Below, piece after piece: positions 23,090 through 36,106 of a stretch of 64,000 nt of DNA. Position numbers and translations under genes: made by a program. Where the stretch lies: the NCBI GenBank assembly GCA_963922205.1, contig CAWUHX010000122.1, positions 900,802 to 964,801 on the forward strand. Direction: 5' to 3'. The notes beneath the pieces were generated by a model. That model worked only from the letters and a program-made list of their open reading frames with translations, was not told the origin of the DNA and did not search any database. Numbering within the stretch: position 1 is the stretch's first letter; each line of letters begins with the position of its first letter. This DNA is from Romanomermis culicivorax (taxonomy: Eukaryota; Nematoda; Enoplea; Mermithida; Mermithidae).

Positions 23090-25372
23090 GATATCAGAAG
23101 CAAAATTTTTTCAGACGTTGTGTCTTAACTCTGCATAGGCGTGCATTCTTCAAATACAAGCGAACAACATCAGGTTATGCTGTTTTTTCTACATACGATT
23201 GCATTTTTCGAAGGTCCTACTGTAACATTGTTGGTGAGAAACAATTATGGAGGAGTTAAGCAAAAAAGTGATTCCTTGGCTTAATCCGGATCAAACTTTC
23301 TTTCATTCTTGTTATTATTACAAGAGTTAAGGAGATTGGCAAGAAAAATTTTGTATCGCGGAAGACTAATGCCAACCACCCACTACTGCTACAAGGTTTA
23401 TTCGGGTTCCAAATCATTATTTCACAAAGACTTGGCACGGTTTGACCATACAGTAAGAAGCTGACGATGTTGTAAGTATGTCCTCTGCAGAACTGGTGCG
23501 TCTTTCGACCCTGAGTGTATGTCTACGCTAAAAATCTCCATTAAGATGTTAAAACTTAAAGTATCTAGGATCGCATTTCAATTTCATCAGCATGGAAAGA
23601 ATCGATATGCATAAAATTGTCTTTCTAGAGAATAATTTACTTAGATTTCATTAGGCTAAAATACCGATATGATTATGGGAGTTGGTATTTCATGCAATGT
23701 TTTTTGTTTTCATACTAATTCTTTTGGAGTTGCTGGAAGGCGTTTGGAAAAAATGGACTACAGTAATATTAGTCAAATTCACGCTATTCTTGATGTTCCA
23801 TCATGTTTGCGTTTAGCGTTCTGATGTCATCAAGATTTGTTTCCTGCCTACACTAATAATTCGAAGTACACAATTACTGGAATGTAAGCACGAATGGTAA
23901 ATTCTTTTTGACGTCAAAACCTTCCCGGGAAAATCTATACATATGAACACTTAAATCAAGATCAACTTCTCGAAAATCATGGACTCATGTAAGGTCAATA
24001 AAGACATTGCTTCAAATTTGAAACTGATATGTGATGTTATCGGATATACAAGAACAATCAGAGATATGCAGTATACGTAAATCTCCTACTCCTCCTGGTA
24101 TTGGATTTTTATTCAAACTCGTACTAGTGATAAAAATCTTGACATATTCACAGTTGTGATAGTAAACCTCAAATTTCGTTTAAAAATAGCACTTGAAGCA
24201 CAATTTGAACTGGAAGTATTGGACGAATTTCGGTGTATAACAGATAGTGAGGTAGATCTCAAAATTGCCGATCGAAACATTTTTTAGCGTATAGCGGTTA
24301 CATAAGAAACCCAAAACAGCTGATATCTGGAATACCATGCATGAAAAATTGTCTGCGACTTTTACTTCACTGGAAGGAACTCGTCAAGATTCTTCTGACT
24401 TACAACAAAAATAAACGTTCTGTTTCGATTCTCCGACCATTCCGATCCTCCGGCTGTTGCCATTCTTCGACTTCACCGATTCACCGACCGTGTGATTTGT
24501 ATTTTATGTTTCGATTCTTCGACAGTTCCCATTGTCCGACTATGGTATAGTGTTAGCTCATGTAGAAGAACTTAATTAACATATGAATGAAAATGATGAT
24601 TTCGGGCAATTACATATCCCCGACCGTATTAGTACAGTCACTGTAAATATAGCCACTGTCTCGTTACTGCTACCAAAACCAAATTGTACAATAATTAATC
24701 AATTAACGGCTGCCTCGTTTTAGCCACCTACAATTTTTCCTGTTGTAGTTGATAGCTTTAGCTTTTTGAGATTTCACTGGGAGCACATAGAGAAAAAACA
24801 TGCGAAAAATCAAAGAGAAGAACCAACGAACAAACTTGAACAAAAATAACGTAAACCCGCAGCAAAGAAAAAACAAAAAAACATGAAAGATCTATTGAAA
24901 GAAATGAAAAAAAGAATAAACAACTCAATAAAAAAAGACGAGATGTTTAAACGAAAAGTTTACAAAAAACGAAAGAAAAGGTTAAGACGAAAGGCAAAGA
25001 AATTCTTTCTCTAGCCTTGCCTGCTCGTTTCTGCTTTTTCTTTAAGCTTAATTCTGTTTTTCTTGCTATTTTTTTCAATGTCGTTTTTGTTTTTCTTTAT
25101 ATTTTTTTTAATAAGCTTCAAATGAATGTTTTCATATAATCATGCACAGAATCTCCAGAAAATGGGAATTTGTTTTCATGAACTTGTTTCAGCTACCACA
25201 TTCGATTTTTGAGTCGAAAGCATTTTGGGCCTACTGGTCTACAATCGTAGCAATTAAATGAACTCCCCTACGCATCTATTCATTTTTCGCATGCTTAGAG
25301 TCGTCGACCGAGCTAAAATACGACCAATGACTCCTGATCACACAAAGGAACAATAAATCTTTTGTCCGAAAA

Positions 25373-25426
25373 CCAATGAGATTTGAGGCAGCCATGACAC
25401 TTGCCACGTCAATAGTAGTATATAAG
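25373..25426 (+). promoter_or_regulatory. CCAAT-TATA promoter module, copy 1
   Basis: CCAAT at 25373-25377 and TATATAAG at 25419-25426. A second copy at 37.75-37.80 kb keeps the same two boxes at exactly the same 42-base offset, with similar sequence between them. The first downstream ATG is at 25472, about 45 bp after the TATA box. Confidence 0.55.
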
Positions 25427-25471
25427 GGGCAGATTTCGTGAAAATGTACCATTCTGATCAACAACATCATC

Positions 25472-25771
25472 ATGGCCGATTTTACTGAAGTTTCCTGCGT
25501 TATTTCATGGAACGTCGTCTTTTCATTGAACCACAACTGGTCGATCAACGGTTTGACCGAAACGGCCAAATTGGAATCGCCGTTTCGCTCCTTTTCGCCG
25601 TTGTTTGTCGAAAGTAGACCCTGGCCACGGACAACTTTTTCGAGAACGAGGACGACCGGAACAAACACGCCGATTACTTGGGCGAATTCCAGCGTTTCGT
25701 CGAAGGACAGCCACATCATCGACAAAATCGCCTTTTTCTTGGCCAAACGCGAACTTTACGGACGAGGTTGA
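25472..25771 (+). CDS. Possible short gene or broken first exon downstream of a TATA box, unrecognised
   Basis: The ATG at 25472 opens a 99-codon frame (MADFTEVSCVISWNVVFSL...). Codon choice is GC-rich at third positions, as in the peroxidase exons, through about 25617. From about 25618 the same bias moves to the next frame (TLATDNFFENEDDRNKHADY ...), which suggests a one-base indel near 25617 or an unrecognised splice. A minus-strand frame (25746-25276) overlaps, but the promoter module favours plus. I do not recognise a family. It may be a pseudogene of a duplicated gene, since the promoter recurs at 37.8 kb without this coding part. Confidence 0.3.
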   Translation: MADFTEVSCVISWNVVFSLNHNWSINGLTETAKLESPFRSFSPLFVESRPWPRTTFSRTRTTGTNTPITWANSSVSSKDSHIIDKIAFFLAKRELYGRG

Positions 25772-27055
25772 TGTGATTATTGTGATTTTTTACGACATTT
25801 CTCATTTTTATTTTTGTTTTCATGACTGTGATTTTCCCATTTTTTTGTTAATATTTGTACTGTAATTATATTAATCTGACAAGTAAAAAACTGCTCGATA
25901 TATCTGAAGAAGTATTGGTTAGTCTTCATCTAACCGTTTGCAATTCTATCTAAAATACAGAATTTTAGGGCACAATTTCTGAGAGATTCTGCCTTCTTTT
26001 CTATTGAGTTGAAAGAATAATATCTGAAAATCGGATATTTTAATTAATTTTTCACACTAAGTATTGTGGCAAGATTCATTCTGCATAAAAGTCAAAATTC
26101 ATACAGGTACAGTGTCCAAAGGTTTATAATTTTTACATTTAAGACATTTTTAGTCTGCATACGTGATTCGAAATGTCACGGCTCAGAAAAAGTGTTACTC
26201 TATAGCCAAGTATTCATTACATGCAGAGCACAATCGGTTATATTCAGATATGAAAAAGAATTTTCAATCTATCACTTTGCACTTTTTGTGCTACATTGAT
26301 TGGGCAACAGGATGCTTCAGAAGAGACGCAACGAAAATTCCTCACTTCAGGAATTGGATTGGAAAAAATCGAAGCTGCGAGTTCAATGTCGCAAAATAAA
26401 ATGTCGGCTGTCGGGCTCTTGCCTATTTTATAAGCTATGAGAAAGTGCTCTATAGCTGGAGGCAATCTGTTTCACACCACGTGATGTCAACCACACAACA
26501 ATAGACCAACGGATGGTAGATTGCAGTGCCTTTCCTATGCAGCAAAGAACTTCTGAATAACTGTTGTCATTTTTCTGTTAATGCCCACTCGATTTCCGAA
26601 ATTTATTGAAAATTTTCGAAAATTTCGGTTTTTCATTTGAGGCACTTCGTTCAGCAATCATCAAACCTAAATCAATGAAAATTTATCAGGACTTCGAGTC
26701 ATATTTTTTCTACATATGTACTAGGCAAAGAAGCATCCTGTATTCCTAGAACTTAATTGATTGGGCATTTATCCTGGTTTGAAAAATATTTGAATAACAG
26801 TTCAGTGTATGCAGATTTCTACAGCCCCAAAACGGTGCACGATAAGGACGACATTACTTTCATCGCTACTCTAGGAATGTATGAACTAAAGTATAAAAAT
26901 ATATAATTCCGCAGAATCGTTAGTGAAGTCGCTCGGAAGTGCACCTGAACAGGATTTTCCTTTTTTTGCTTTCCATTTTCAATTATTTAAACTCTTTTGT
27001 ATAGTGTAAAAAGTTCATTTGTGAAAAAATTGGTACATCAATTTATAGTCTCCAA

Positions 27056-27306
27056 CAGTCTGTTTTTCTTGAAATACTTCTAAATAATGAAACTGGAAAG
27101 CAAGTAGTATCTCAGATTTTCACGATTTGCTGATAAACAAGATATCATATAGGACAGATGTTTTGTGAGCATACTGACATAACCTTTAAGAATTTTTCGG
27201 GTGAAAAATTTTACAGTAAGAGCTCTACGAAAACGATTTTGACGACAGTATTGATTTGTGTCAATTTTCTATTTGGAAGCATTTTGTGAAAAAACAACAG
27301 GCTATA
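27056..27306 (+). mobile_element. TA-flanked MITE, copy 2
   Basis: Begins ACAGTCTGTTTTTCTTGAAA, contains AAGCAAGTAGTATCTCAG and TTTTTCGGGTGAAAAATTTT, and ends AACAACAGGCTATA. The termini are slightly diverged from copies 1 and 3. Confidence 0.7.
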
Positions 27307-27532
27307 GTTATTTGATAATTCTATATTACAGATAATAAATATATCACAAAAAGTAGGCTAGGGCCACCTGGGAAATGCAGTGACTTCTGAGCAATTTGCA
27401 TAAGTATGCCTTCTTCAGAGCTGTGCAGCTCCTAAAACGATGCAAAAATTTAGATGAAACTTTAACCAGTACATTAAAGCCATATTCAGAAGTGAAAAAA
27501 TCCTTGGATTCTTGTCGCCTACAATCGGCGAC

Positions 27533-27563
27533 TGTCGCCGATTCCTAGGATTTAATCGGCGAC
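27533..27563. repeat. Small hairpin with repeated GTCGCC/GGCGAC words
   Basis: Arms GTCGCCGATT (27533-27542) and AATCGGCGAC (27554-27563) are exactly complementary around an 11-base loop. Further GGCGAC/GTCGCC words lie within 50 bases on either side. Confidence 0.5.
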
Positions 27564-28080
27564 AATTGGCGACTGCAGTTCTGAATTGGGTTTAAGAATA
27601 CATGAGTTATAAAATATTTAAAAAAATTCTGCGGCATCCGACGGGAAAGTGCCTCGGAATGCACATAAATGAAATTTCTTCTAGTTTGACTGCTCATTTT
27701 CGACACTTGAAAAATGTCTGAAAAAGTGTAGTATGCAATTATTCACTGTAAATATTACATCAAAAGATAGCTTGTTCTCTCTCGTGTAAAATAAATATCG
27801 AATGAGATCAATCCGATATTGATATATCACAAGCTTTCAAGACCACTGAAGAATAAAAAAAAAAATCAATTTTTAAACTTTATTTACTGTAGCGATGTGA
27901 ATTTTCCTTTTTCAGGCAAAATCAACGAAACCATGAAACTCAGCGCACGAAACTACCCTAAATATCTCATTTTGAGATATGATTAATTTTCAACTTATCA
28001 TAGGAAGGTAGAACGTCTAAGAAATCATATCTTAAATCATTTTTCAAAATGGTCTCAGATTTATTGATTAATGCCTAACT

Positions 28081-28267
28081 TGTTGGGTTTTTGTATAAGA
28101 GAGTTCTTGTTCGCCCCTAAAAGCCGGTATTAGGGTGGGGTGAAAAACATGTCTGGGTGCAGTCAAACCCCAACCCTCACGTTTAAAACCATAAAGACCC
28201 TCTAGTGGTACTATCTAAGTTTGATAGCAACATGCAAACGACACCAGTTGGGAAATTCTTAGGCATG
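28081..28267 (+). repeat. Repeat R1, copy 2, left part
   Basis: Matches 11420-11608, including TTTTGTATAAGAGAGTTC and TTTGATAGCAACAT. It is split from its right part (36107-36985) by the Gypsy element and ends in the target duplication CATG (28264-28267). Confidence 0.7.
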
Positions 28268-28834
28268 TGTTGTAGTGCGCCAATCGACTACAGTAAGCTG
28301 GTCAGCTTTTCAAAGTGATTCGCAAGAATGCATCGTTTCGGAGCTCATAGTTGTTCAAAGTTGTCCGAAGGTTCACAACATCAAAGATTACACTCGCAGC
28401 AAGTTTGTGATAAAGTCAGTTGTTGTTTTGTTTGTCTTAGTGAGCAGTTGGTTTGTGAGAGGCTCTGAGCATCACTAGTAAATCGAAAACCAAGCGTGTG
28501 TTCTAGGTTGAGTCAAACTATTTGGAAAATAGTTTGAGTATTCAGGTGAAACTCCAAAGCGGTTAAGATAGTACGGCGCAAGTTTCGGCATCTGAAACCC
28601 TTTGACAACCTGAGCAAAGATCCCTGGATAATTGACACAGCGCTCTCTACGAGCCCGTCAATCTCCTGTGTATGATTATCGTTGCGTTGATTTCGTCAAA
28701 CACTCCGAGTGTTCCATTTCTAGCGTTCCGCACGCTCTTCTACGTTCCGTACGTCTCTTCTAAAATGCGCGATAAATCGTCAAGCTACACAGCTTTGAGT
28801 TCCGTCGTCTATTCTTATTTTCTCACCCACGACA
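28268..28834 (+). repeat. 5' LTR
   Basis: Starts TGTTGTAG and ends ACGACA. Same length (567 bp) as the 3' LTR. Confidence 0.95.
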
Positions 28835-28839
28835 TAATT

Positions 28840-28853
28840 TGGTGACCGTACCA
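28840..28853 (+). promoter_or_regulatory. Candidate primer binding site
   Basis: TGGTGACCGTACC begins five bases after the 5' LTR. A TGG-starting word here is where a tRNA 3' end would anneal to prime minus-strand synthesis. I cannot name the tRNA with confidence. Confidence 0.5.
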
Positions 28854-28874
28854 GCTTGTTCAAAGGTTGAGGAA

Positions 28875-30726
28875 ATGCTGAAATTTGCGAAAAATCGAAA
28901 ATCCGAAAAACGGAGGAAAACCGCACGCGTCGCTCTACAGCGCTCGGTTACGAAAAAGGTTTCTACAAGAAACTAGCGAATCCCGCTAATCTAGAAATCG
29001 AAAATTTCGACTGTGAAAACGCGAATCTACCGCTTCTCTATGAAGCAGATAAGCGTAGTTTCGATCTACCGCAAACTTCGGCTCCACTAAAAACGCAAAA
29101 AACTTCACGATCTCTATCTCCAAAAATCGTCGAAAACCGAAAATTCAACTTTCTAAAACCGAAACCGAAAGAAATCGATACTCGAAAAATTTTTGATAAT
29201 GACGCGTATATGGACGTAATGCAAAAATATGATGCCGAAATGATAAACTTTCGTGCCGACGCTACTAACGCGTTGAGCAAAATCGTGATGATAGCGACTC
29301 AGCATCAAAAAATTCTCGAAGACTACAAAGCGGAAATCGAAGCGATGAGAGCTCAGAAAGAAGAGCTATCGAAACCGAACGTCCCTGAAATTGAAAATAT
29401 CGCGAGACCTACGAGGTCTTATGCTCAGTCTCAGAAATCGAATAAACTGAAAAACATCACTAGCGATCGAAAAAGTCAACTTAGTTTTCGTAGTCTAATC
29501 GACAAGGATGATGATCTGATCATCCCGACTCAAACGTTTGACCGCTCTAACGCGCTAAACGCGCTAAACTCTCAGATAAATTTTCCATCTATCATACCTT
29601 CTCAGGTGCATAGATCTTTCGCCGATGATGAAATGAGAATTAAGATTATCTGTAAAAAGATAGCGCCGCAAAAACTAGATAATTCGACCCGAAATCAACA
29701 AGTTTTGAAATTCTTCATTGCGCTCGAAAACGAGTTTGGCCTCGATGCCTCTGAGTATGTGAAACTTCACACGTTGCGTAGCTTGACTTGCGATGGTGCC
29801 CTGTACACAATATGAGACGTCCGATCCTACGATGAAGCGAAACAGATTCTGATGTGTATGAATGCACTGAATTGCGACCAAGATACACTCCAATGCGAGC
29901 TCCAGTCTATTGCTCCATTTGAAACCGAAGATCCATCAGCTTTCTTAACTCGAATCAGTACCTACGTACATCTACTGTACTATGACAGAAGAGCTCAGTA
30001 TCGCCATAGAAAAGTTATCACAACTTTTCTTTGGAAAATGCCGGAAATTTACAGAGTCTTGATTGACGCGAGTACTCGAGAATTGATTACTGACTTAGCT
30101 ATAGCCGTCGCGAAAGTTCAGAAAATTCAACGAGCGAATAAACAGTCGACTGTGAGAGTGAGCAACCAGCTCAATCGCGTTTCAGAGATGATTCAAAACC
30201 TCATTTCAGAGATAACTCTCAATCCCGAAACAGAGATGACTCTAGACAGCGAAATATCATGAGGTTTCAAGAAAATTCTACTCTAATGAAGACTAAAGAG
30301 TTCGAGGAAAGCGTAAAACGAGTCCTAGAAAAGTTCGGAATCCGAGAAAATTCGCAAAATGCTAATAATTTCGAAAATCGAAGATCGCGATTCGATCGCG
30401 GGACAAGTCGGAATTTCCAAAATAGAGAAAACATTCCTATACGGGATTTCTCTCAAAATCGTAACTTCCAACGAAATCAGTCACGTGAACGACCGGCGAA
30501 ATATTGCACCTATCATGGTCAGTGTAAGCATGACAGCTCGGAATGCTATCAATTGAAACCACAGGCTTCTCAGCCTCGTCAACAGCAACCAAATCATCTA
30601 TGGCAAAATAACCATAATTGGCGTCCTCGTTTTCAACAAAATACTACACGCTCAATCAGAATCAAAATTTTGACTGAAATAACCTATTTTTCAATCGCGA
30701 TAATCGAAACTATCAGAGAGATGTAG
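28875..30726 (+). pseudogene. Gypsy gag remnant with zinc knuckle
   Basis: Gag is readable from about 28960 (GYEKGFYKKLANP...) through 30726. It has a basic N-terminal region, a helix-rich capsid-like middle (FETEDPSAFLTRISTYV around 29920) and a nucleocapsid with a zinc-binding motif (CTYHGQCKHDSSEC, about 30505-30546) followed by glutamine-rich sequence. A TGA at 29813 interrupts the capsid in frame, and the frame changes near 30260. The capsid part would package the element RNA into particles; this copy could not make an intact protein. Confidence 0.75.
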
Positions 30727-30937
30727 CAAACATTTCTCTCTGTGATTCCGAATCCCGACAAGAAAAGATAATCGAAAAGCATTATTACTATCCGATGAAT
30801 AATTCACAGTCTGTACAGACTCAGCTAACTTCTCTAAAATCTTTGCAACAAGTTTTGACCTTCAGAAACCAAAACGGTGTCCAACTCACCTGAACCTTTC
30901 ATTACGATGAAGCCAACGACTAGTACAGCAAATATGC

Positions 30938-33900
30938 TTGAACCCGACAGAAGCTTCTAAAGCTACAAACTTCTTCGTCGCTCCTGGAATCACAGACTTC
31001 ACAATCGAAAAACCTACTGAACCGTGGATCGGGAGATCTAGCATGTGTCGAATCGAAGAATGTTCGCAAAAAGATATCAAACTTCTGAGCTTATACGCTC
31101 CTACTCGAGCTTTTCATATCGATGCCGAAATCGGAAAAACCAAAACGAAAGTGTTGATCGATACCGGTGCTCAATATTCAGTCATTTCCTCATGTCTAGC
31201 TCAATGCTCTTTGGGGATTGACTATGATATGTTAGAAACATCCGTGCAGATAAAAGTAGCTGACGGTGCTATCGTCGATGCCAGAGGTCTGATAATCTTC
31301 AAAATCAGTTCATCTTTCGGAACGCATCTAGTAGGATGCTGGATTCTACCTACTGCTGGAGAGCAATGCCTCCTAGGAACCGATTTCCTAGTGCATCCGA
31401 GCGTTCGAGCCGTAATAAACTTTGGCGAAAATTTCATCAGAATCGGAGACGTTCAGCAAGAACTAAACCTAGTTTTGAAACCAATCGAAAAAGCGCCCTA
31501 CGATGAAGTATTTTCAAATACTTCTACGGGACAAAGCCAAATGCAAATCGTGAAAATCGACAGACCGCTACCAATTTTAAATATCTCGTCATGCTACGTA
31601 GAACCAAATTGTCAAACCTGGGTTAACGGGAAAATCTTCCTTTCACAAACGAAAGTTTCAAAAGTGTCATAGTTCAACCCGTAAACTTCGGAAAAGAAAA
31701 CTGCGAATATCGGATCGAACTAGCGATAATCAACATAACAGAAGGCAAATGTCCACTATTATTCATCAATAATAGTGCAAACGGTATCCATCTGCAACCT
31801 AACCAGCTCATCTCTGAGGTTAAATTCAAACTCGAAGAATCGAAAATGACTGTTGCGTCAATAAGCGATCATGAAGAAGATTATGAACCAGCCACGTTGG
31901 TTAAAGACCAGTCAACTATATCAGAAGAAGAAAAACCTCAACTCTCTCTCGAAAAAATGACAGAAAAGTCGAATATCGATGATGAAGATAGAAAAATCGC
32001 TATCGAAGTCTTCAAGCAATATCGCGATTCTTTCAGTCCCCCTGGAGATCAGCCTACTCTCACTCACGAGTTAACAGTCTCTATAGACACCGGTGATGCA
32101 AAACCAGTCCTGAAACACTACTATCATGGGCCGATTGAGCAAAGACCAATGGTTCATCAGAAAATCCAAGAAATGCTAGAAAAAGGTCTCATTGAACCTT
32201 CGGGATCACCGTGGGCTGCACCTATGTTTCTGGTAACCAAAAAAGATGGAAGTTGGCGACCCGTAGTGGACTATAGAAGTATAAATGAAGTTACTCCTAG
32301 CGATAAATTTTCGATTCCGCGAATCGATGACTATCTAGATGCTTTAGGCAATGCACGATTTTTCTCAACTCTAGACTTAAAAGCAGGGTACTGGCAGATC
32401 CCTTTAGACATCGCTTCACGTGATAAAACTACTTTCGTCGTTAGTCAAGAAGGCTTGTTTGGTTTCAAAGTCCTACCGTTTGGTTTGAAAAATGCTCCCA
32501 CTGAATTTCAAAGACTAATGGAATGGATCCTGCATCCATATATCTGGAAAATCTGTTTGGTCTATATGGACGATATCATAGTTTTTTCGCAAACGTATAA
32601 CAATCATCTAGCACATATCCAACTGATCTTTGATGCTCTTCCTGATGCAAATCTAACGTTAAGACCTGATAAATGACTCCGCGATCGTAAACTATGAAAT
32701 GCCAAAAAGGGTAAAAGATCTTCAAAGTTTTTTGGGCCTTGTCCAATGGTGTAGACGATTCATACCAAATCTTGCCACTCTTTCACGACTGCTCTATCAA
32801 CTACTACGAAAAAACGTGAAATATGAAATAAGTGAAGAACATTGTATAGCGTTTAATGAGATTAAAACATCTCTAACCTCGACTCCTTTTTTGCAATATC
32901 CTGTCTATAATGACGAAAAATCGAAATTCATCATTCAAACTGATGCTAGTACAACTGCTATTGGTGCAATTTTGTATCAAGAAAATGAAAATGATCAATG
33001 GGTCATCGCATACAACAGCAGAGTTCTTTCTGACATAGAAACCTGCTACAGTACGACTGAGCGCGAATGTTTAGCAATTGTAGAAGCTTTCTGTTGGTAC
33101 AGACATTATGTCTATGGTCAAAAAGTAATGGTCAGAACTGATCATAAACCCTTGCAATGGATTAAAGAAGAAAAACATCAAAATTCGCGACTTCAAAACT
33201 TCGCAATAAAGCTTCAAGATTATGACTATCGCATTGAATATGTGAAAGGCAAAGAAAATACTTGCGCTGATTTTTTGTCACGAAATGAGCCTCGCGCTAA
33301 AGTAAAGTCAATGACTAGCGAAGAAGTAAGGAATGAAATATTCAGACCGACATTTGGCGAAGGTAAAAAGACTGTCACAGCAGCTATAACAAGGTCAATG
33401 ATGCAAAAAGAAGAAAGAAGTAAAGTGCCGACATTCAAAGAAGATTTCCAACAGCCTGAGAAACGGCTAGTAACTATAGAATCACCGGAAGAAATCAAAG
33501 AAGCTCAAAGAAAAGATCCGTACATCGCGAAGTTGGTAAAAGTCCTTGAACAAAAGCAAATCTCTACAATCTCATCTGCTTTTCATACCAAAAACGAAAT
33601 AGTATACCCAACGTCAAAACAAGCTAATACAGCTTCCGCGATAGTAGTTTCGACTACTTTGATAGAAAGTGTTTTGTATCAATTCCATGGCGCGAAGTTT
33701 TTAAGCCATCAAGGCCATAGACGCACTACAGCAATGATTCGACAACATTTCTGGTGGCCGAAAATGGAAGAATCGATAATAAAGTGGATCAAAACGTGCA
33801 AAACATGTCAACAAACAACTTCACAGTTGCCCAAACCTCCTCCATCGATGCCGATACAACCGAAATATCCATTTGAAATCGTCGCCACCGACATAGTAAA

Positions 33901-34771
33901 CATTTCCCCTCTGGGTGAGAAAAGATCATACGTCATTGTATTTCAAGACTACTTCACTAAATGGGTAAGTGCTCATTTGATTCTGGATCAAAAAGCAGCC
34001 ACTATAGTTGAAAGTTTCGTAAACAACATAGTTTTGGTTCATGGAAGCCCGAAACATTTACTATCAGATCAGGGTTCAGGATTCCCTTCAAACTTGATGA
34101 AAGACATCGCAAAACTTCTAAAAGTTCAGAAAATCAACACCACCCCATATCACCCGCAATGTAATGGAATGGCAGAAAGATTCAATCAAACGTTGATTTC
34201 GCAACTCAAAAAATTCACTGCTGAAGATCCTGATAATTGGGAACGATATTTACCTTTCGGGAGATTCGCCTATAACGCTGTTCCTCACACAGCTACTCAC
34301 TTTTCTCCATTTCGACTTTTGCGAGGGTATGAACCCACTATAGATTTCGACTGTGCTAAAAGTCTAACATTACCACTAAACTAGGGTGCGTATCAGTATA
34401 TCTTCATGCGAACGCAACTAACGTTATATAACGAAGTTTCGGAAAACTTGAAAAACGCGTCCGAATCACCTAAGCGATACTTCGATAAAAAAGCGAGTGA
34501 ACACAAATACGATCTAAATGATCTCATACTGTTGATAAACAACAAAAAAACGACTAAAATCGACAAAGACTATATCCGACCCTTCATAGTGGTCGAAAAC
34601 TCCAAAATTTCGAAAAACATCATAACAATCGATAGTTTAGATTGTCCCAGACAATCTCAGAAAGTCTCACTTTCTCACAAAAAGCCGTATTTGCCTCAAA
34701 TGGCATTCCAAATTTTTAACGCACAAGTCAGTGGTCCTCCACAACTGACTAGTCACGCGCTACTGCATTGA
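30938..34771 (+). pseudogene. Gypsy pol remnant: protease, RT, RNase H, integrase
   Basis: Aspartic protease: IDTGAQYS with the DTG triad at 31160. Reverse transcriptase: WRPVVDYRSIN, LDLKAGYWQI, LPFGLKNAPTEF and the catalytic YMDD at 32563-32574. RNase [16 protein letters not shown] near 32938 and [12 protein letters not shown]. Integrase: an HHCC zinc domain (H and H near 33710, CKTCQ near 33800), then ATDIV, SDQGSGF and the E near 34180 of the DDE core. Frames change at about 31650 and 32680 and a TAG falls at 34382 with the same frame resuming at 34406, so no intact polyprotein remains. No chromodomain was recognised at the C-terminus. Confidence 0.9.
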
Positions 34772-35371
34772 GACCGAATTTTGTGTCATTTGTAAAATAT
34801 TTATTTTCTACTTCGAAATCGATTCATTTTTTATATATTCCGTTTTCCGTTTCCTCTTCACCATTTTGATCGTTTTGAACTAACCTATAACAGTCTCTCA
34901 CAGACTAAAGGTAGTGTATGGCCGATTTGTGAGCTGTGATAAAAAACTCCATTTCGAAACATGCTTTCACGTAATCTACTGGGTGGCAAAGAAACCACGA
35001 CATCGTAAACATTTCAAATTTTTCTACATCTCATCCGTATCGCCGAGATTTCTTCTACAGTTTGGTATTGATCCGCTCAATACCTTTCGAATTTTGAGTT
35101 TCAAAGACTTCGCCAGAAGCTTTATATACATTTCTCTACGAAACTTAAAGCTTGCATCCACTGCAAACTTTCCGATCTGACGCCTCCGTGGCTAAAGATT
35201 CCATTCTGAAACACTGACACCTCCGCGGCTAAAGACTCCTGTCATCAGAATAAAGACTGGGGTCATCAAAATAAAAACTCTGGTCTTTCCGCTCGAAATC
35301 CAGCCTTGGCGATACGTTCCATAGAAAATTTTTGTTCCACATACGAAAAAGTGCCGCCGTTGTTTCAAAGT

Positions 35372-35471
35372 ATGAAAAGGTCCGCCAAAGAAAGAAAGAT
35401 CCTCTGCATCTAAGGAAAAGTCGAATGAAAAGGTCCGCCAAAGAAAGAAAGATCCTCTGCATCTAAGGAAA
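35372..35471 (+). repeat. 53-bp tandem duplication before the 3' LTR
   Basis: The unit starting ATGAAAAGGTCCGCCAAAGA occurs at 35372 and 35425, in the untranslated region between pol and the polypurine tract. Confidence 0.75.
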
Positions 35472-35526
35472 AAAACCGCTTGTTCCTGAAGAGAGAAAAT
35501 TCGAATCGCTTGAGGCGATTTGCGTC

Positions 35527-35539
35527 AAAGGGGGAGGAG
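35527..35539 (+). promoter_or_regulatory. Polypurine tract
   Basis: AAAGGGGGAGGAG abuts the 3' LTR start at 35540, as expected for the primer of plus-strand synthesis. Confidence 0.85.
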
Positions 35540-36106
35540 TGTTGTAGAGCGCCAATCGACTACAGTAAGCTGGTCAGCTTTTCAAAGTGATTCGCAAGAA
35601 TGCATCGTTTCGGAGCTCATAGTTGTTCAAAGTTGTCTGAAGGTTCACAACATCAAAGATTACACTCGCAGCAAGTTTGTGATAAAGTCAGTTGTTGTTT
35701 TGTTTGTCTTAGTGAGCAGTTGGTTTGTGAGAGGCTCTGAGCATCGCTAGTAAATCGAAAACTGAGCGTGTGTTCTAGGTTGAGTCAAACTATTTGGAAA
35801 ATAGTTTGAGTATTCAGGTGAAACTCCAAAGCGGTTAAGATAGTACGGCGCGAGTTTCGGCATCCGAAAACCTTTGACGACCTGAGCGAAGATCCCTGGA
35901 TAATTGACACAGTGCTCTCTACGAGCCCGTCAATCTCCTGCGTACGATTATCATTGCGTTGATTTCGTCAAACACTCTGAATGTTCCGTTTCTAGCATTC
36001 CGCACGCTCTTCTACGTTCCGTACGTCTCTTCTAAAACGCGCGATAAATCGTCAAGCTACACAGCTTTGCGTTCCGTCGTCTATTCTTATTTTCTCAGGC
36101 ACGACA
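35540..36106 (+). repeat. 3' LTR
   Basis: 567 bp, starts TGTTGTAG, ends ACGACA, followed by the CATG target duplication. Confidence 0.95.

Larger units (their letters stand above)
19700..25340. other. Gene-poor stretch
   Basis: No gene firmly supported. The 118-codon frame at 20112-20468 is followed by AATAAA (20482) but has no recognisable domain or signal peptide. The stretch also contains repeat A (20501-21215), a 57-bp direct duplication (23005-23089) and a degenerate CGATTCTYCGAC-type motif repeated at 24420-24540. Confidence 0.4.
25780..28080. other. No recognisable gene
   Basis: AT-rich spacer that contains a MITE (27056-27306) and a small GTCGCC-based hairpin (27533-27563). No coding signature was seen. 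Confidence 0.4.
28268..36106 (+). mobile_element. Ty3/Gypsy LTR retrotransposon (7.84 kb, decayed)
   Basis: Two 567-bp LTRs (28268-28834 and 35540-36106), a 4-bp target duplication CATG on each side (28264-28267, 36107-36110), a primer-binding-site candidate directly after the 5' LTR and a polypurine tract directly before the 3' LTR. The internal region encodes gag with a zinc knuckle, then protease, reverse transcriptase, RNase H and integrase in that order, which is the Ty3/Gypsy order. I count about 22 differences between LTRs, roughly 96% identity, so insertion is moderately recent. Stops and frameshifts in gag and pol make this copy non-autonomous. No envelope-like gene was seen. Confidence 0.95.

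Noticed and set aside
25276-25746. 156-codon minus-strand frame
   Set aside because: Antisense to a segment with a conserved plus-strand CCAAT-TATA module; its C-terminal part translates the promoter itself.
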